Assembly: GCF_000317475.1 (NCBI RefSeq)
Contig: NC_019729.1
Location: 2,184,501 to 2,248,500, forward strand
DNA length: 64,000 nucleotides
Direction of reading: 5' to 3'
Source: Oscillatoria nigro-viridis PCC 7112
GTDB lineage: Bacteria > Cyanobacteriota > Cyanobacteriia > Cyanobacteriales > Microcoleaceae
Shown: positions 9,188 through 18,386 of the stretch, one piece after another
Layout of the letters: each line of letters opens with the position of its first letter
Numbering within the stretch: the first letter of the stretch is position 1
Notes under the pieces: generated by a model
What the model saw: the letters and a program-made list of their open reading frames with translations, nothing else
What the model was told of the DNA's origin: nothing
The model's database searches: none
Translations under genes and position numbers: made by a program

Positions 9188-9217
9188 TTGAAAAAGTCAC
9201 CGAACACATCGAGGCGA

Positions 9218-10984
9218 ATGCAGATTACAGACGACCTCAACAGATTATTAGACATCGTGCCAGATGAGATCCGGCAGCCCTTAGAGCAGCACCCGCAGCG
9301 CAACAATCTCATTGAGATTGTCATGGATTTGGGCCGCCAACCTGAAGCTCGTTTTCCATCCTTGGCCGAACCTCTTTCCCAAACGCCGGTTTCCAAGGCA
9401 GACCTCAACTATTGCATCGAGCGAGTCGGCCACTTCGGCGGCGACAACCGAGCCGGTATCGAGCAAACCCTGCACCGAATTAGCGCCCTACGCAACCGCA
9501 GCGGCGAGATTATCGGCTTGACTTTGAGGGTGGGCCGCGCTGTGTTCGGGACGATCGGCATTATCCGCGATTTGGTGGAAACCGGTCAGTCAATTTTGAT
9601 GCTCGGCCGCCCCGGAGTCGGCAAAACTACGGCCCTGCGGGAAATTGCCCGCGTGCTCGCCGATGACTTGGAAAAACGGGTGGTAATTATCGACACCTCC
9701 AACGAAATCGCCGGGGATGGAGATATCCCGCACCCGGCGATCGGCAGAGCTCGCAGAATGCAAGTTTCCCGTCCCGAACTCCAGCACCAAGTCATGATCG
9801 AAGCAGTGGAAAACCATATGCCGGAAGTGATCGTGATTGACGAAATCGGCACGGAACTCGAAGCTTTGGCGGCTCGGACGATCGCCGAAAGGGGCGTGCA
9901 GTTGGTCGGTACCGCCCACGGGAACCGGCTCGAAAACTTGATGAAAAACCCGACTCTGGCCGATTTAATTGGGGGCATCCAAGCGGTGACGCTGGGAGAT
10001 GACGAAGCAAGGCGCCGCGGTTCTCAAAAGACGGTTTTGGAGCGCAAATCACCGCCAACTTTTGAAATAGCCGTCGAAATGCTGGAACGCCAGCGCTGGG
10101 TAATACACGAGCGAGTTGCAGATTCGATCGACACTCTGCTGCGGGGACGGGAACCCAACCAGCAAATCAGAAGCGTTAGCGAGACTGGAGAAGTAATTAT
10201 CGAGCAGGAGTCGGCAACTCCCCCCGCCCGGTTTCCGGGAATCGCAGCTTCCGGCAGCACGGCTGCGGTATCGGCAATCCGGCCCGTCACACCGCTCTCT
10301 GGGTGGCGGAGTGCTGGCAAAATGGTGCCGATGCCCGCTCCCAGCCAGAACTTCGCTGCTAAGAGCGCGCCGGTTGCTGAGACTCGGTATTTCGAGCAAC
10401 TGCTCGAAGAATCCCTGTCCGTCGAGCCGGTACCTAAGCCGGGACGTTTTTCCCAAAATGTCGGCCCTAACGGCGAAGATTTGCCCCTCCACGTTTATCC
10501 TTACGGCATAGCTCGCCACCAGCTCGAACAGGTGATTTCGACGCTGAACCTGCCGGTACTGCTGACAAAGGATATTGAGAGCGCTGACGTGGTTTTGGCT
10601 TTGCGATCGAACGTTCGGAACCAGTCGAAATTGAGGCACTTGGCCAAAACTCGCCAAGTTCCCCTGCACACAATTAAGGCCGGCACTATTCCCCACGTAG
10701 CGAGAGCTTTGCGGCGCCTGTTGGACATGGATGACCCGGGCACGCCGGAAGTGGCAGACCTCGCCTTATTCGCCCGCAGCGGTTCTTCTGACGAGCTCGA
10801 AGCTCTCGAAGAAACGCGCTTAGCAGTCGAGCAAATTGTCATTCCCAAGGGACAGCCGGTGGAACTCCTGCCTCGTTCTCCCAACGTCCGCAAAATGCAG
10901 CACGAACTTGTGGAACACTATCACCTGAAATCCCACAGTTTTGGGGAAGAACCCAATCGCCGCTTGCGGATATATCCAGCTTAA
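9218..10984 (+). CDS. Ycf45-like AAA ATPase with C-terminal R3H domain
   Basis: An ATPase related to plastid Ycf45 and to SpoIIIAA-type proteins. The Walker A motif GRPGVGKTT and Walker B VIVIDEIG lie around residues 130 and 210; the C-terminus has an R3H-type segment ([17 protein letters not shown]) that binds single-stranded nucleic acid in other proteins. The middle (about 330-430) is low in conserved features. ATG 9218 gives 588 residues; TTG 9188 would add ten. The role in cyanobacteria is unknown. Confidence 0.8.
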   Translation: MQITDDLNRLLDIVPDEIRQPLEQHPQRNNLIEIVMDLGRQPEARFPSLAEPLSQTPVSKADLNYCIERVGHFGGDNRAGIEQTLHRISALRNRSGEIIGLTLRVGRAVFGTIGIIRDLVETGQSILMLGRPGVGKTTALREIARVLADDLEKRVVIIDTSNEIAGDGDIPHPAIGRARRMQVSRPELQHQVMIEAVENHMPEVIVIDEIGTELEALAARTIAERGVQLVGTAHGNRLENLMKNPTLADLIGGIQAVTLGDDEARRRGSQKTVLERKSPPTFEIAVEMLERQRWVIHERVADSIDTLLRGREPNQQIRSVSETGEVIIEQESATPPARFPGIAASGSTAAVSAIRPVTPLSGWRSAGKMVPMPAPSQNFAAKSAPVAETRYFEQLLEESLSVEPVPKPGRFSQNVGPNGEDLPLHVYPYGIARHQLEQVISTLNLPVLLTKDIESADVVLALRSNVRNQSKLRHLAKTRQVPLHTIKAGTIPHVARALRRLLDMDDPGTPEVADLALFARSGSSDELEALEETRLAVEQIVIPKGQPVELLPRSPNVRKMQHELVEHYHLKSHSFGEEPNRRLRIYPA

Positions 10985-11373
10985 AGTTGGAGAGTAGTGC
11001 CTTTGAAGGCAGAAGGTAGAAGGCAGAAGGGATAATTTTTTCCTGACTTCTGTCTTTTACCTTTTGCCTTTTTCCTGTAAGTAGCTGGCAAGTTTCTGAT
11101 ATGATGTTCTGTAACAGTGTTCTTGTTAATGCGATCGGCAAAATTCCCAATTTCTAATTTCCAATTCCCCAATTTCCAATTACCAATACTTCGACTACAC
11201 GAGCTTACAAGTTCCCCAATTCCCAATAGTTCGGCTACGCACTTCCCTTCGGCTCCCTTCGGCTTCGCGAACGGACGAGCCGCTGCCTTGGAGCTATCCT
11301 CAGCACAAACTCAGCACCAGATCGGTAAAAGTTGCTACTTCCAAAATTATTAAATTAATCTACCTGAGTTGAC
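10985..11373. other. Spacer with composite repeats upstream of cheR
   Basis: This 389-bp gap holds AAGGCAGAAGG-like repeats, an array of (C)CAATTTC/CAATTCC units at 11148-11185, and the motif ACTTCGACTACACGAGC...ACAAGTTCCCC followed by AGTTCGGCTACGC. The same motif recurs in the spacers at 16290-16400 and 20990-21130 of this cluster. The last 40 bases before cheR are AT-rich and could hold its promoter, but no clear -10/-35 pair was assigned. Confidence 0.6.
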
Positions 11374-13050
11374 ATGAATGATTCCATAGTTCAGCTATTT
11401 ATCAACTTAATTACTGCGGAGATTGGTGTGCGAATTAGATCCCAAGATCGAGCGGGTTTGTCTCATAAAATTATGACTAGAATGAGAGCAAAAAAAATCG
11501 CAGAACCCGAAAAATATTATCAACTTTTAACCGCAAAAAATTTTGAAAGTAAAAATGAATGGGCAGAATTAGTATTGCTATTAACAACAATTGAAAGTTA
11601 TTTTATGCGAGATAAAGGACAGTTCGCTCTGTTGAAAAGAGTAATTTTTCCTGAATTGATAGAGCAGAAAAGAAACTTGCACAAGACCTTGGGAATGCAG
11701 CCGACACTGCGAATCTGGAGTGCGGGCTGCTCCACCGGTGAAGAACCTTATTCTTTAGCTATTGTTTTAAAACAGTTGATTCCCGATTGGGAGCAATGGA
11801 AAATATTAATTTTAGGTACAGATATCAATGAAAAAGTAATCAAAAAAGCGCCCCAGGGAGTTTACAGTCATTGGTCGTTTCGCTTGGTTGAACCCCAGAT
11901 ACAACAGCAGTATTTTCATCAGAGGCAAAATGATTGGGAAATTAATCTAGAATTGCGCGAAAGTGTCAACTTTAGCTGTTTAAACTTAATCACAGATGAG
12001 TTTCCTAATATTTATCAAAATATTTATAACATAGACTTAATTTTGTGTAGAAACGTTTTTGTGTATTTTGAACATAAGTATATTTCACTGGTACTGAAAA
12101 AATTTTCCAATACCCTGAGACCTGGAGGATATTTAATGACCGGTCACGCTGAAGTTTACGGTCAAATTATGAACGAGTTTGAACCCAAGATTTTCCCGGA
12201 GTCGGTGGTGTATCAGCGTCGGGATTCAGTACCGGAGGAAGGCTGTCAAATAGAGTCTAGGGTTGCGACGGTAGGGGAAGCCAACTCGGCATTTCGGGAA
12301 TTCCCGAAAGCAGATACTATGGGCGATGAGAGTGGTGAATTGCTAACAGGGGAAACGATGCCACCTAGTTTTACTACTAACAGCAATTTTCCAGAGATAG
12401 AGATGCCGCCCGTATTAAAAATAAGTAATCCGCTGGGGAAGATACTGCCCTCTCGCTATCTGGAGGACGGCTTGCCGAACAATGACGTGTCAGTTACACA
12501 ACAAATAATAGCAGAAAATACTCAAAACAAAACGCCTCAAATGCTAATTTTAGAGGCTAAAAAATCATTTAATAATAAAGATTATGCTGAGGCAATCAAC
12601 AAGGCACAAGAGGCAATAGACTTGCAGGGGCATAATTTTGATGCTTATTTTTTAATCGCTCAAGTTCAGGCAAATTCCGGCAATTATTCTCAGGCAATAG
12701 AATACTGTAAACGAGCTAGAAAAGTAGAGCCTGGATCGGTATATACTGATTATTTACAAGCTCAAATTGCTGAAGAACAGGGGCAATTGGAAACAGCAAA
12801 GAATTTATTAAAGAGGACTATTTATATGTGTCCATCTTTTGTTTCAGCTTATATAGAACTCGGCAATATATACCATAAAGAAGGTCAACTAAAAAGAGCT
12901 CTTAAAATGTACAATTCATCTTGTGAAATTCTGAAAGCACTACCGCCAAACACTCCCATAGATTCACAGGGTAAAATGACAGCAAGTCAAGTGCTGATGA
13001 ATGTAAAAAAAAAATTGTTAAAATTATACAGTAAAGAAACTGTACGCTAA
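11374..13050 (+). CDS. cheR: CheR chemoreceptor methyltransferase with TPR tail
   Basis: A 558-residue protein. Residues 1-290 are a CheR methyltransferase: an N-terminal helical domain, the SAM-binding loop IWSAGCSTGEEPYSLAI, and LILCRNVFVYF as in the catalytic core. After a linker of about 100 variable residues, residues 390-540 carry tetratricopeptide repeats (KDYAEAINKAQEAIDL, GNYSQAIEYCKRARK). CheR methylates glutamates of MCPs, antagonised by CheB encoded 8 kb downstream. Three bases separate it from cheW, so co-transcription and possible translational coupling are likely. Confidence 0.92.
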   Translation: MNDSIVQLFINLITAEIGVRIRSQDRAGLSHKIMTRMRAKKIAEPEKYYQLLTAKNFESKNEWAELVLLLTTIESYFMRDKGQFALLKRVIFPELIEQKRNLHKTLGMQPTLRIWSAGCSTGEEPYSLAIVLKQLIPDWEQWKILILGTDINEKVIKKAPQGVYSHWSFRLVEPQIQQQYFHQRQNDWEINLELRESVNFSCLNLITDEFPNIYQNIYNIDLILCRNVFVYFEHKYISLVLKKFSNTLRPGGYLMTGHAEVYGQIMNEFEPKIFPESVVYQRRDSVPEEGCQIESRVATVGEANSAFREFPKADTMGDESGELLTGETMPPSFTTNSNFPEIEMPPVLKISNPLGKILPSRYLEDGLPNNDVSVTQQIIAENTQNKTPQMLILEAKKSFNNKDYAEAINKAQEAIDLQGHNFDAYFLIAQVQANSGNYSQAIEYCKRARKVEPGSVYTDYLQAQIAEEQGQLETAKNLLKRTIYMCPSFVSAYIELGNIYHKEGQLKRALKMYNSSCEILKALPPNTPIDSQGKMTASQVLMNVKKKLLKLYSKETVR

Positions 13051-13053
13051 AAT

Positions 13054-14184
13054 ATGGAAACTAAACCGTATCTTATCTTTGAACAGAACGGTTTTCTCTG
13101 CGGTATAGAAGCCTGCTACGTTCGGGAAATTTTCTTTCTGCCGGAGTTGACAGCAATTGCAGAAGCACCTCAAGATATTGTTGGGGCGATCGACCTTCGG
13201 GGCGAAATTCTGCCCGTGATGGATCTGAATCTCCGTTTTGGATACGCTTGGCAAGAGTATTCTGTGACAGATAGTACGATCGTCATCGAGTGGCAAGAAT
13301 CGAAAGTCGGTATAATTGTCAATCAAGTTCGCGAAGTTAAGGAACTCTCAGAAGATGCCATCACTTCGCAGCTATCTTACGGGCGAGACAATTCCGAAGC
13401 CTCTCATCATTTTGTAGCTGGATTTGCCCGCTGCGAAGCCGATATTATCATGCTGCTGAATATCGATCGCTTAATTCGATCTTCTCCCGAAAAGTTAGAA
13501 GGAAGCTGGCCTGTTTCTCCAAGCAATGCAGGTAATCAAGAAACAGCAGGTGAGTCGGATACGGAAAGTTTACAGGGGCAAATAAATGCAAAATTGTTAG
13601 GAAAAAATTCTAAAATTTTGAGCAATCGTCACGTTTTTTGCCCGCAGGCTACTCCGGAAGAAAAGGCAATTTTTAAATCGCGGGCTAATAATTTGAGGCT
13701 GCAAGGCGAGGGGGAATATGATGCTGTAATTAATATGTCCCTGGCGGTGTTGGTTTTGAATGGTGAATACTTTGGTATTCCTTTGGATGTAGTGCGCGAA
13801 TTTACTGATATTAACCAAGTAACTCCGGTTCCTTGCACTCCCGATCGCATAGTGGGAAATATGAATTTACGGGGAGAAATTTTGACGCTAATTGATATTC
13901 GCACTGTTTTAAATATGTCTTTAAATATTTCGGATGCTGCAAATTATCTCTCTAAGGCGATCGTTGTTGAAGTTGGGGATTTAGTCACTGGTATAGTGGT
14001 TGACGAAATATTAGATATTATATACTTAAATGTGTCGGAAATTGCTGCTGTTCCGGCAGCACTGCATTCTGCCAACCGCGAATATCTACGGGGGACAGCT
14101 ATTTACGGGGAAAAAATTCTGGCTATTCTGAACTTGCAAAAACTGCTGACAAAAGGAGGAGTAGTTGTTGATGAAGAGGTTTGA
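13054..14184 (+). CDS. cheW: CheW adaptor with two CheW domains
   Basis: A 376-residue protein with two copies of the CheW fold: residues 5-145 (IVGAIDLRGEILPVMDL) and about 225-370 (IVGNMNLRGEILTLIDI). The repeated G-x-x-x-LRGE-x-LP/L pattern is diagnostic. CheW couples MCPs to CheA. Double-CheW proteins may bridge neighbouring arrays; that is inferred. It lies between cheR and two MCP genes. Confidence 0.9.
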   Translation: METKPYLIFEQNGFLCGIEACYVREIFFLPELTAIAEAPQDIVGAIDLRGEILPVMDLNLRFGYAWQEYSVTDSTIVIEWQESKVGIIVNQVREVKELSEDAITSQLSYGRDNSEASHHFVAGFARCEADIIMLLNIDRLIRSSPEKLEGSWPVSPSNAGNQETAGESDTESLQGQINAKLLGKNSKILSNRHVFCPQATPEEKAIFKSRANNLRLQGEGEYDAVINMSLAVLVLNGEYFGIPLDVVREFTDINQVTPVPCTPDRIVGNMNLRGEILTLIDIRTVLNMSLNISDAANYLSKAIVVEVGDLVTGIVVDEILDIIYLNVSEIAAVPAALHSANREYLRGTAIYGEKILAILNLQKLLTKGGVVVDEEV

Positions 14185-14613
14185 ATCAAGAACAGGACTT
14201 ACGCAACGCCTATGTGCCATGAGTCCAGTGAAGCATCTCGCTTGATGCTTCATTTCCTTCGCAATCCCGATCCAACGCAGAGATCCGGACTGATAAGGAT
14301 TGGGACTCACCATGAGAGAATTATCTTGAAATGCGTCCAGGACTAAAGAAGTTAGTTATACCACAATACGGTTGAGTGAAGCTCGCTCTCCCCTAGCCAA
14401 GCCAAGGGCGGGCACGGGGGCACCGCCCCTACAAAGGGGGGGACAAGAACTTACTCAAAGTCCTCGCAACGATGCGGGGGATGCGAGGGGGAACTCTGAG
14501 GAATAAATAGTTTTAACCCAAGGGTATTGGGTTATACCAAATCCGCTTTTCCAGCGAGATGTGACTGAGCAATCTAATTCGTGTATGCACGTACTTAAAT
14601 TAAGGAGAAAAAT
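14185..14613. other. Spacer with repeats upstream of the first MCP
   Basis: The 429-bp gap contains several short palindromes: GAAGCATC...GATGCTTC near 14231-14252, GGGCGGGCACGGGGGCACC with GCCCCTACAAAG near 14407-14437, and the CAACGATGCGGGGGATGCGAGG stretch near 14467. These look like dispersed repeats rather than genes. The last bases, TAAGGAG at 14601-14607, are the ribosome binding site for the MCP at 14614. Confidence 0.55.
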
Positions 14614-16074
14614 ATGTTTTCTAAGTTAATCAAATTAAATATTAGAAATAGAATGCTGCTTGCCTATGTAGCACCAGCAACTATATACTTGGGTTTTCCT
14701 ATGCTAGTTTATACAACTACTAATCAGGTATTGAATAATTTTCAAGAAGTAGAAAGAATCGAAAATGTTATCAGATACGCCAATGATATGTCCACAGGTG
14801 CTGAACAAATGGTACGGGGAATGCGGGGGTATTTCATTAATAAAAATCCGAAGTTTTTACAGGATTTTCAAGCAGGGAGGGAATTAGCTCTTCAGTCGGG
14901 TAAGAGTGCGGATTTGAAAATCGAAAATCCGGAACAGAGAAGTCGTTTAGAGAGGATGTTAGATCTCTGCCAAGAATATTATGATGGTTCTAACCAAATA
15001 GTTGTTTTAGTACAACAAAATAAGAGAGCCGAAGCATTGGCTATATTTAACACAGGAAAACAGACAAAATTTGTGGAAGAATTTGTGACCCTAAATAAGC
15101 AATTTCGCGAAATAGAAGTAAAAGCTATTAATCAAGCTACAGAAAGAACGAAGCAATCTTTAGTTTTCTTGCTCTCGGCATTGGTATTTGGTTCTGTGTT
15201 TTTATTGGTGTTAGGTGCGGTTATAGCTTGGCTGATTTCGTCCGGAATTGCCCAAACTATCGATCGCGCAATTAGCTCGATCGCCGCTTCTTCCACTGAG
15301 ATTGCAGCCACCGTGGAAGAACAGGAACGGATGGCAAGTCAGCAGGCAGCTTCAGTAAATCAAACTACTACTACAATGGACGAATTGGGAGCATCTTCCA
15401 GGGCGACATCACAGCAGATAGAAACAGCAGTGGTTCAAGCAATGCAAGCTTTGAATTTAGCTGGAGGTGGCACAAAAGCTGTAGAACAAACTTTAGAAGC
15501 AATGGCAACTTTAAAAACTAAAGTTCAGGATATCCAAGGACAAATTATAGAGTTGAGCGAACAAACAGATCACATTGGTAATATCTCAACTGTAGTTAGC
15601 GATTTGGCCAATCAAACTAATATGTTAGCACTCAATGCCGCTGTTGAGGCAGTGCGGGCGGGAGAACACGGCAAGGGTTTTGGCGTGGTGGCGTCAGAAA
15701 TTCGCAAACTTGCCGATCGCAGTAAAAAATCAGGATCGCAAATTAATCTATTAGTGGCTGATATTCAAAGGGCGATTAACTCAACAGTAATGGTGACAGA
15801 AGAAGGGACTAAAACAGTGGAATCGGGCGTGAATATTGCCTCAGAAACCGCAGCGGCATTTGCAGGAGTTGCCAATGCCATTAACAATGTGGTTTTGAGT
15901 TCTCAACAAATTTCGCTGAATGCCAAACAGCAATCGATCGCGATCGAACAGGTAGTGCAAGCTATGAACTCTCTGAATCAAGCCGCAGCCCAAACCGCTT
16001 GCGGTATCAGTCAAACTAAAGTCGGCACTCAAAAATTGAATGAAGCAGCCTTAGATTTGAAAGCAGTTTTGTAG
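14614..16074 (+). CDS. Methyl-accepting chemotaxis protein (4-helix-bundle sensor)
   Basis: A 486-residue MCP. A transmembrane segment at about 12-38 and another at about 185-210 enclose a helical periplasmic domain of about 145 residues, as in 4HB_MCP sensors. The cytoplasmic part carries the conserved hairpin tip ([20 protein letters not shown], then [15 protein letters not shown]). I see no clear HAMP domain between TM2 and the signalling helices, so the linkage is unusually short. Strong RBS (AAGGAG). Its ligand is not evident; in filamentous cyanobacteria such clusters serve gliding or phototaxis (inference). Confidence 0.9.
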   Translation: MFSKLIKLNIRNRMLLAYVAPATIYLGFPMLVYTTTNQVLNNFQEVERIENVIRYANDMSTGAEQMVRGMRGYFINKNPKFLQDFQAGRELALQSGKSADLKIENPEQRSRLERMLDLCQEYYDGSNQIVVLVQQNKRAEALAIFNTGKQTKFVEEFVTLNKQFREIEVKAINQATERTKQSLVFLLSALVFGSVFLLVLGAVIAWLISSGIAQTIDRAISSIAASSTEIAATVEEQERMASQQAASVNQTTTTMDELGASSRATSQQIETAVVQAMQALNLAGGGTKAVEQTLEAMATLKTKVQDIQGQIIELSEQTDHIGNISTVVSDLANQTNMLALNAAVEAVRAGEHGKGFGVVASEIRKLADRSKKSGSQINLLVADIQRAINSTVMVTEEGTKTVESGVNIASETAAAFAGVANAINNVVLSSQQISLNAKQQSIAIEQVVQAMNSLNQAAAQTACGISQTKVGTQKLNEAALDLKAVL

Positions 16075-16088
16075 GAGAGGGATGAATT

Positions 16089-16241
16089 ATGAGTAGTTCC
16101 CAAAAAATGCCAAATATATCCTTAAAAATTAAATCAATTGCTTTGGCGATCGGCCTCGTTACAATTCCAGCGATATTAACGGGAGTAATAACTTGTTTCT
16201 GGGCAAATCAGAACCTAATCTCAAGTCAGCAGTGTAGTTAG
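16089..16241 (+). pseudogene. Remnant of an MCP gene (N-terminal membrane segment only)
   Basis: ATG 16089 opens a 50-residue frame that starts with a polar segment and IKSIALAIGLVTIPAILTGV, the first membrane helix of MCPs, and ends at TAG 16239-16241 in repeat-like sequence. It begins 14 bp after the preceding MCP and is preceded by GGAGAGG (16073-16079). No sensor or signalling domain follows. It most likely marks the deletion of a third receptor gene; a functional 50-residue membrane peptide is less likely. Confidence 0.55.
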
Positions 16242-16401
16242 TTGTGATTTGTGAGTTATTATTTGGGATCTGTTATTTTTTATTTACTACCAATTCCCCA
16301 TTTCCTATACTTCGGCTACGCGACGATCGTACAAGTTGCCCATTCCCCATACTTCTGCTACGCGAGCGTACAAGTTCCCAGTAACCAATTCCCAGTAACC
16401 A
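16242..16401. repeat. Composite CCAATTCCC array with TACTTCGGCTACGCG inserts
   Basis: Units of CCAATTCCCCAT / CCCAGTAACCAAT are interrupted twice by TACTTC(G/T)GCTACGCGA followed by CG and TACAAGTT. The same composite is found upstream of cheR and cheB. The array runs to the ATG of the next MCP, leaving no recognisable ribosome binding site. Confidence 0.7.
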
Positions 16402-18285
16402 ATGATGAACAAATTTTTCCAAAAAATGCAGCACCGGCTGCTCATCCTCCTAATTTTAAGTACCTTGATTCCAGTATCTATTGTTGGTTGGTATGGAATT
16501 TCTTCTTCAACAGAAGCCCTGCAAAAATTGGCATTAATAACCCTTAGTGACAGTGTTAATTCCACCGCCAATCAAATGATTAATAAATTGGAAAACCTGA
16601 GAGCCGATATTTTGTTTCTCCCCAAAACTCCCCCTGTTCAGGGAATGATTAGAGCTAAAGAAGGAAATGGAGTAGACAAAAAAACTAATTCAACTTATAA
16701 AGATTGGGTTTATCGAATGCAACTCACATTTTTAGCCATGATGGAAGCTAAGCCATATTATATGCAATTACGTTACATAGATAACAGTGGCAAGGAGATC
16801 GTGCGCGTAGATTCTGACGGCAAAAATATCCAAGTTATTCCAGATTCTCAACTACAAAATAAAGCAGACAGAGATTACTTTCGGGCAACTATGAAGCTAA
16901 AATCAGGAGAAGTCTATGTGTCTTCTTTAGAGCTGAATCAGGAAAGGGGGAAAATAGAAATTCCTTACAAGCCAACAATTCGCTACGCAACTCCAATTTT
17001 TAATCCCAAAGGGGAAAGACAAGGTATTTTGATTAGCAATGCTCTGGGTAGCACTCTGATCGATATAGTTAAAAAATTCAATCATGAACTATCAGACCAA
17101 TCTTTTATCTTAAATCAAGATGGGTATTATCTGGCTCATCCCAATCCTAAAAAAGCATGGGGATTTGAACTCAAAACTAAGGAAAATGTCAAAAATGATT
17201 ATTCAGGAGATATTGTTGCTAAAATACTCTCAGGTGGCAAGGGAAATATTGATAATAGGGATTTAGTGATTAGCTACAATACAGTTTTTCCCAGCAAAGA
17301 AAATACAAATATTTTTTTAGTAATTGTGGAGGCTTCACCCAAAAAATTGCTATTTTATTCTATTGATTATCTACAAAAAATAGCCGCACTAATTGCTATT
17401 GTTTCCCTGGCTGTGGTGCTGGGATTTGGATGGTTTTTTTTGCAAAAAATTGTGGCTCTGATTCGGGGGATGATTTACCAAGTATCGTCATTTTCTCTGC
17501 AAATAGAATCTAATATGAACAGGCAAGAGCAAATAGCAAATAGGCAATTTCTCTCGGTTAATCAAACAACAATAACTCTAGAAAATTTGGGCAGATCTTC
17601 TCAGCAAACAGCCGAGCAAGCTGAGTCTGTTGCCGTTGCCGCTCGCCAAGCTTTAAATCTAGCCGAAGAAGGTACTAAAAAGGTAGATCAAACTCTCAAT
17701 CAAATGCTCAATCTTAGAGAAGCTGTGGTGGCAATTTCTAAGCAAAATCATCGACTCGACGACAGCACGAGTCAGATTGGCAATATATCGACTCTCGCAA
17801 GTTTGGTTAGTGATTTAGCCAGCCAAACTAATATGCTGGCTCTCAACGCCGCTGTGGAAGCAGTCAGAGCCGGCGAGTACGGTAAAGGTTTTGCGGTGGT
17901 AGCAAGCGAAATTCGTAAGTTAGCAGATGAAAGCCAACAAGCCGCACAGAAAATTAATGGTATTATTCCAGAAATTAAGAGTGCGATCGACTCAACTTTG
18001 AAAGCAACTGAAGATAGTCGCAAAACGGTTGCAGAAGGGGTGAAAACAGCACAAGATACGGCAGAAGCTTTTACGGGTGTGAGGGAAGCTTGCAATCTGG
18101 TGTTTGCTAGCAACCAGCAAATTTCATTTAATGTTAAACACCAGGCGATCGCAATTCAGCAAGTAGGTGATGCCATGATTTCTATGAAGGAATCCGCGTC
18201 TCAAACAGTCAGCGGCATCGATCAAGTTAAAATCGGTACTCAACAACTCACAGAAGCTGCCTTTAATCTTAAAGAAGTAGTGTAA
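16402..18285 (+). CDS. Methyl-accepting chemotaxis protein with Cache-type sensor
   Basis: A 627-residue MCP. TM1 lies at about 14-33 (LLILLILSTLIPVSIVGW) and TM2 at about 325-350, with a 290-residue periplasmic region whose pattern (YYMQLRYIDNSGKEIVRVD and LNQDGYYLAHPNP) is that of a double Cache domain, a small-molecule sensor. The signalling tip is present ([35 protein letters not shown]). As in the previous MCP no clear HAMP is seen. Translation starts at ATG 16402 or 16405, inside a repeat array. Confidence 0.9.
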   Translation: MMNKFFQKMQHRLLILLILSTLIPVSIVGWYGISSSTEALQKLALITLSDSVNSTANQMINKLENLRADILFLPKTPPVQGMIRAKEGNGVDKKTNSTYKDWVYRMQLTFLAMMEAKPYYMQLRYIDNSGKEIVRVDSDGKNIQVIPDSQLQNKADRDYFRATMKLKSGEVYVSSLELNQERGKIEIPYKPTIRYATPIFNPKGERQGILISNALGSTLIDIVKKFNHELSDQSFILNQDGYYLAHPNPKKAWGFELKTKENVKNDYSGDIVAKILSGGKGNIDNRDLVISYNTVFPSKENTNIFLVIVEASPKKLLFYSIDYLQKIAALIAIVSLAVVLGFGWFFLQKIVALIRGMIYQVSSFSLQIESNMNRQEQIANRQFLSVNQTTITLENLGRSSQQTAEQAESVAVAARQALNLAEEGTKKVDQTLNQMLNLREAVVAISKQNHRLDDSTSQIGNISTLASLVSDLASQTNMLALNAAVEAVRAGEYGKGFAVVASEIRKLADESQQAAQKINGIIPEIKSAIDSTLKATEDSRKTVAEGVKTAQDTAEAFTGVREACNLVFASNQQISFNVKHQAIAIQQVGDAMISMKESASQTVSGIDQVKIGTQQLTEAAFNLKEVV

Positions 18286-18386
18286 TCATGAGTCATTAGT
18301 CATTAATAATCGACTGAGTAGTCAACATAATTATCATTACCAATTAGCCGCGAACCTGCTCACTTACCTATTACTTAATAACATAT

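Noticed and set aside
10049..10696. 215-residue minus-strand ORF opposite the R3H ATPase
   Set aside because: High GC third positions of the true gene leave this frame open; no motif or start signal.
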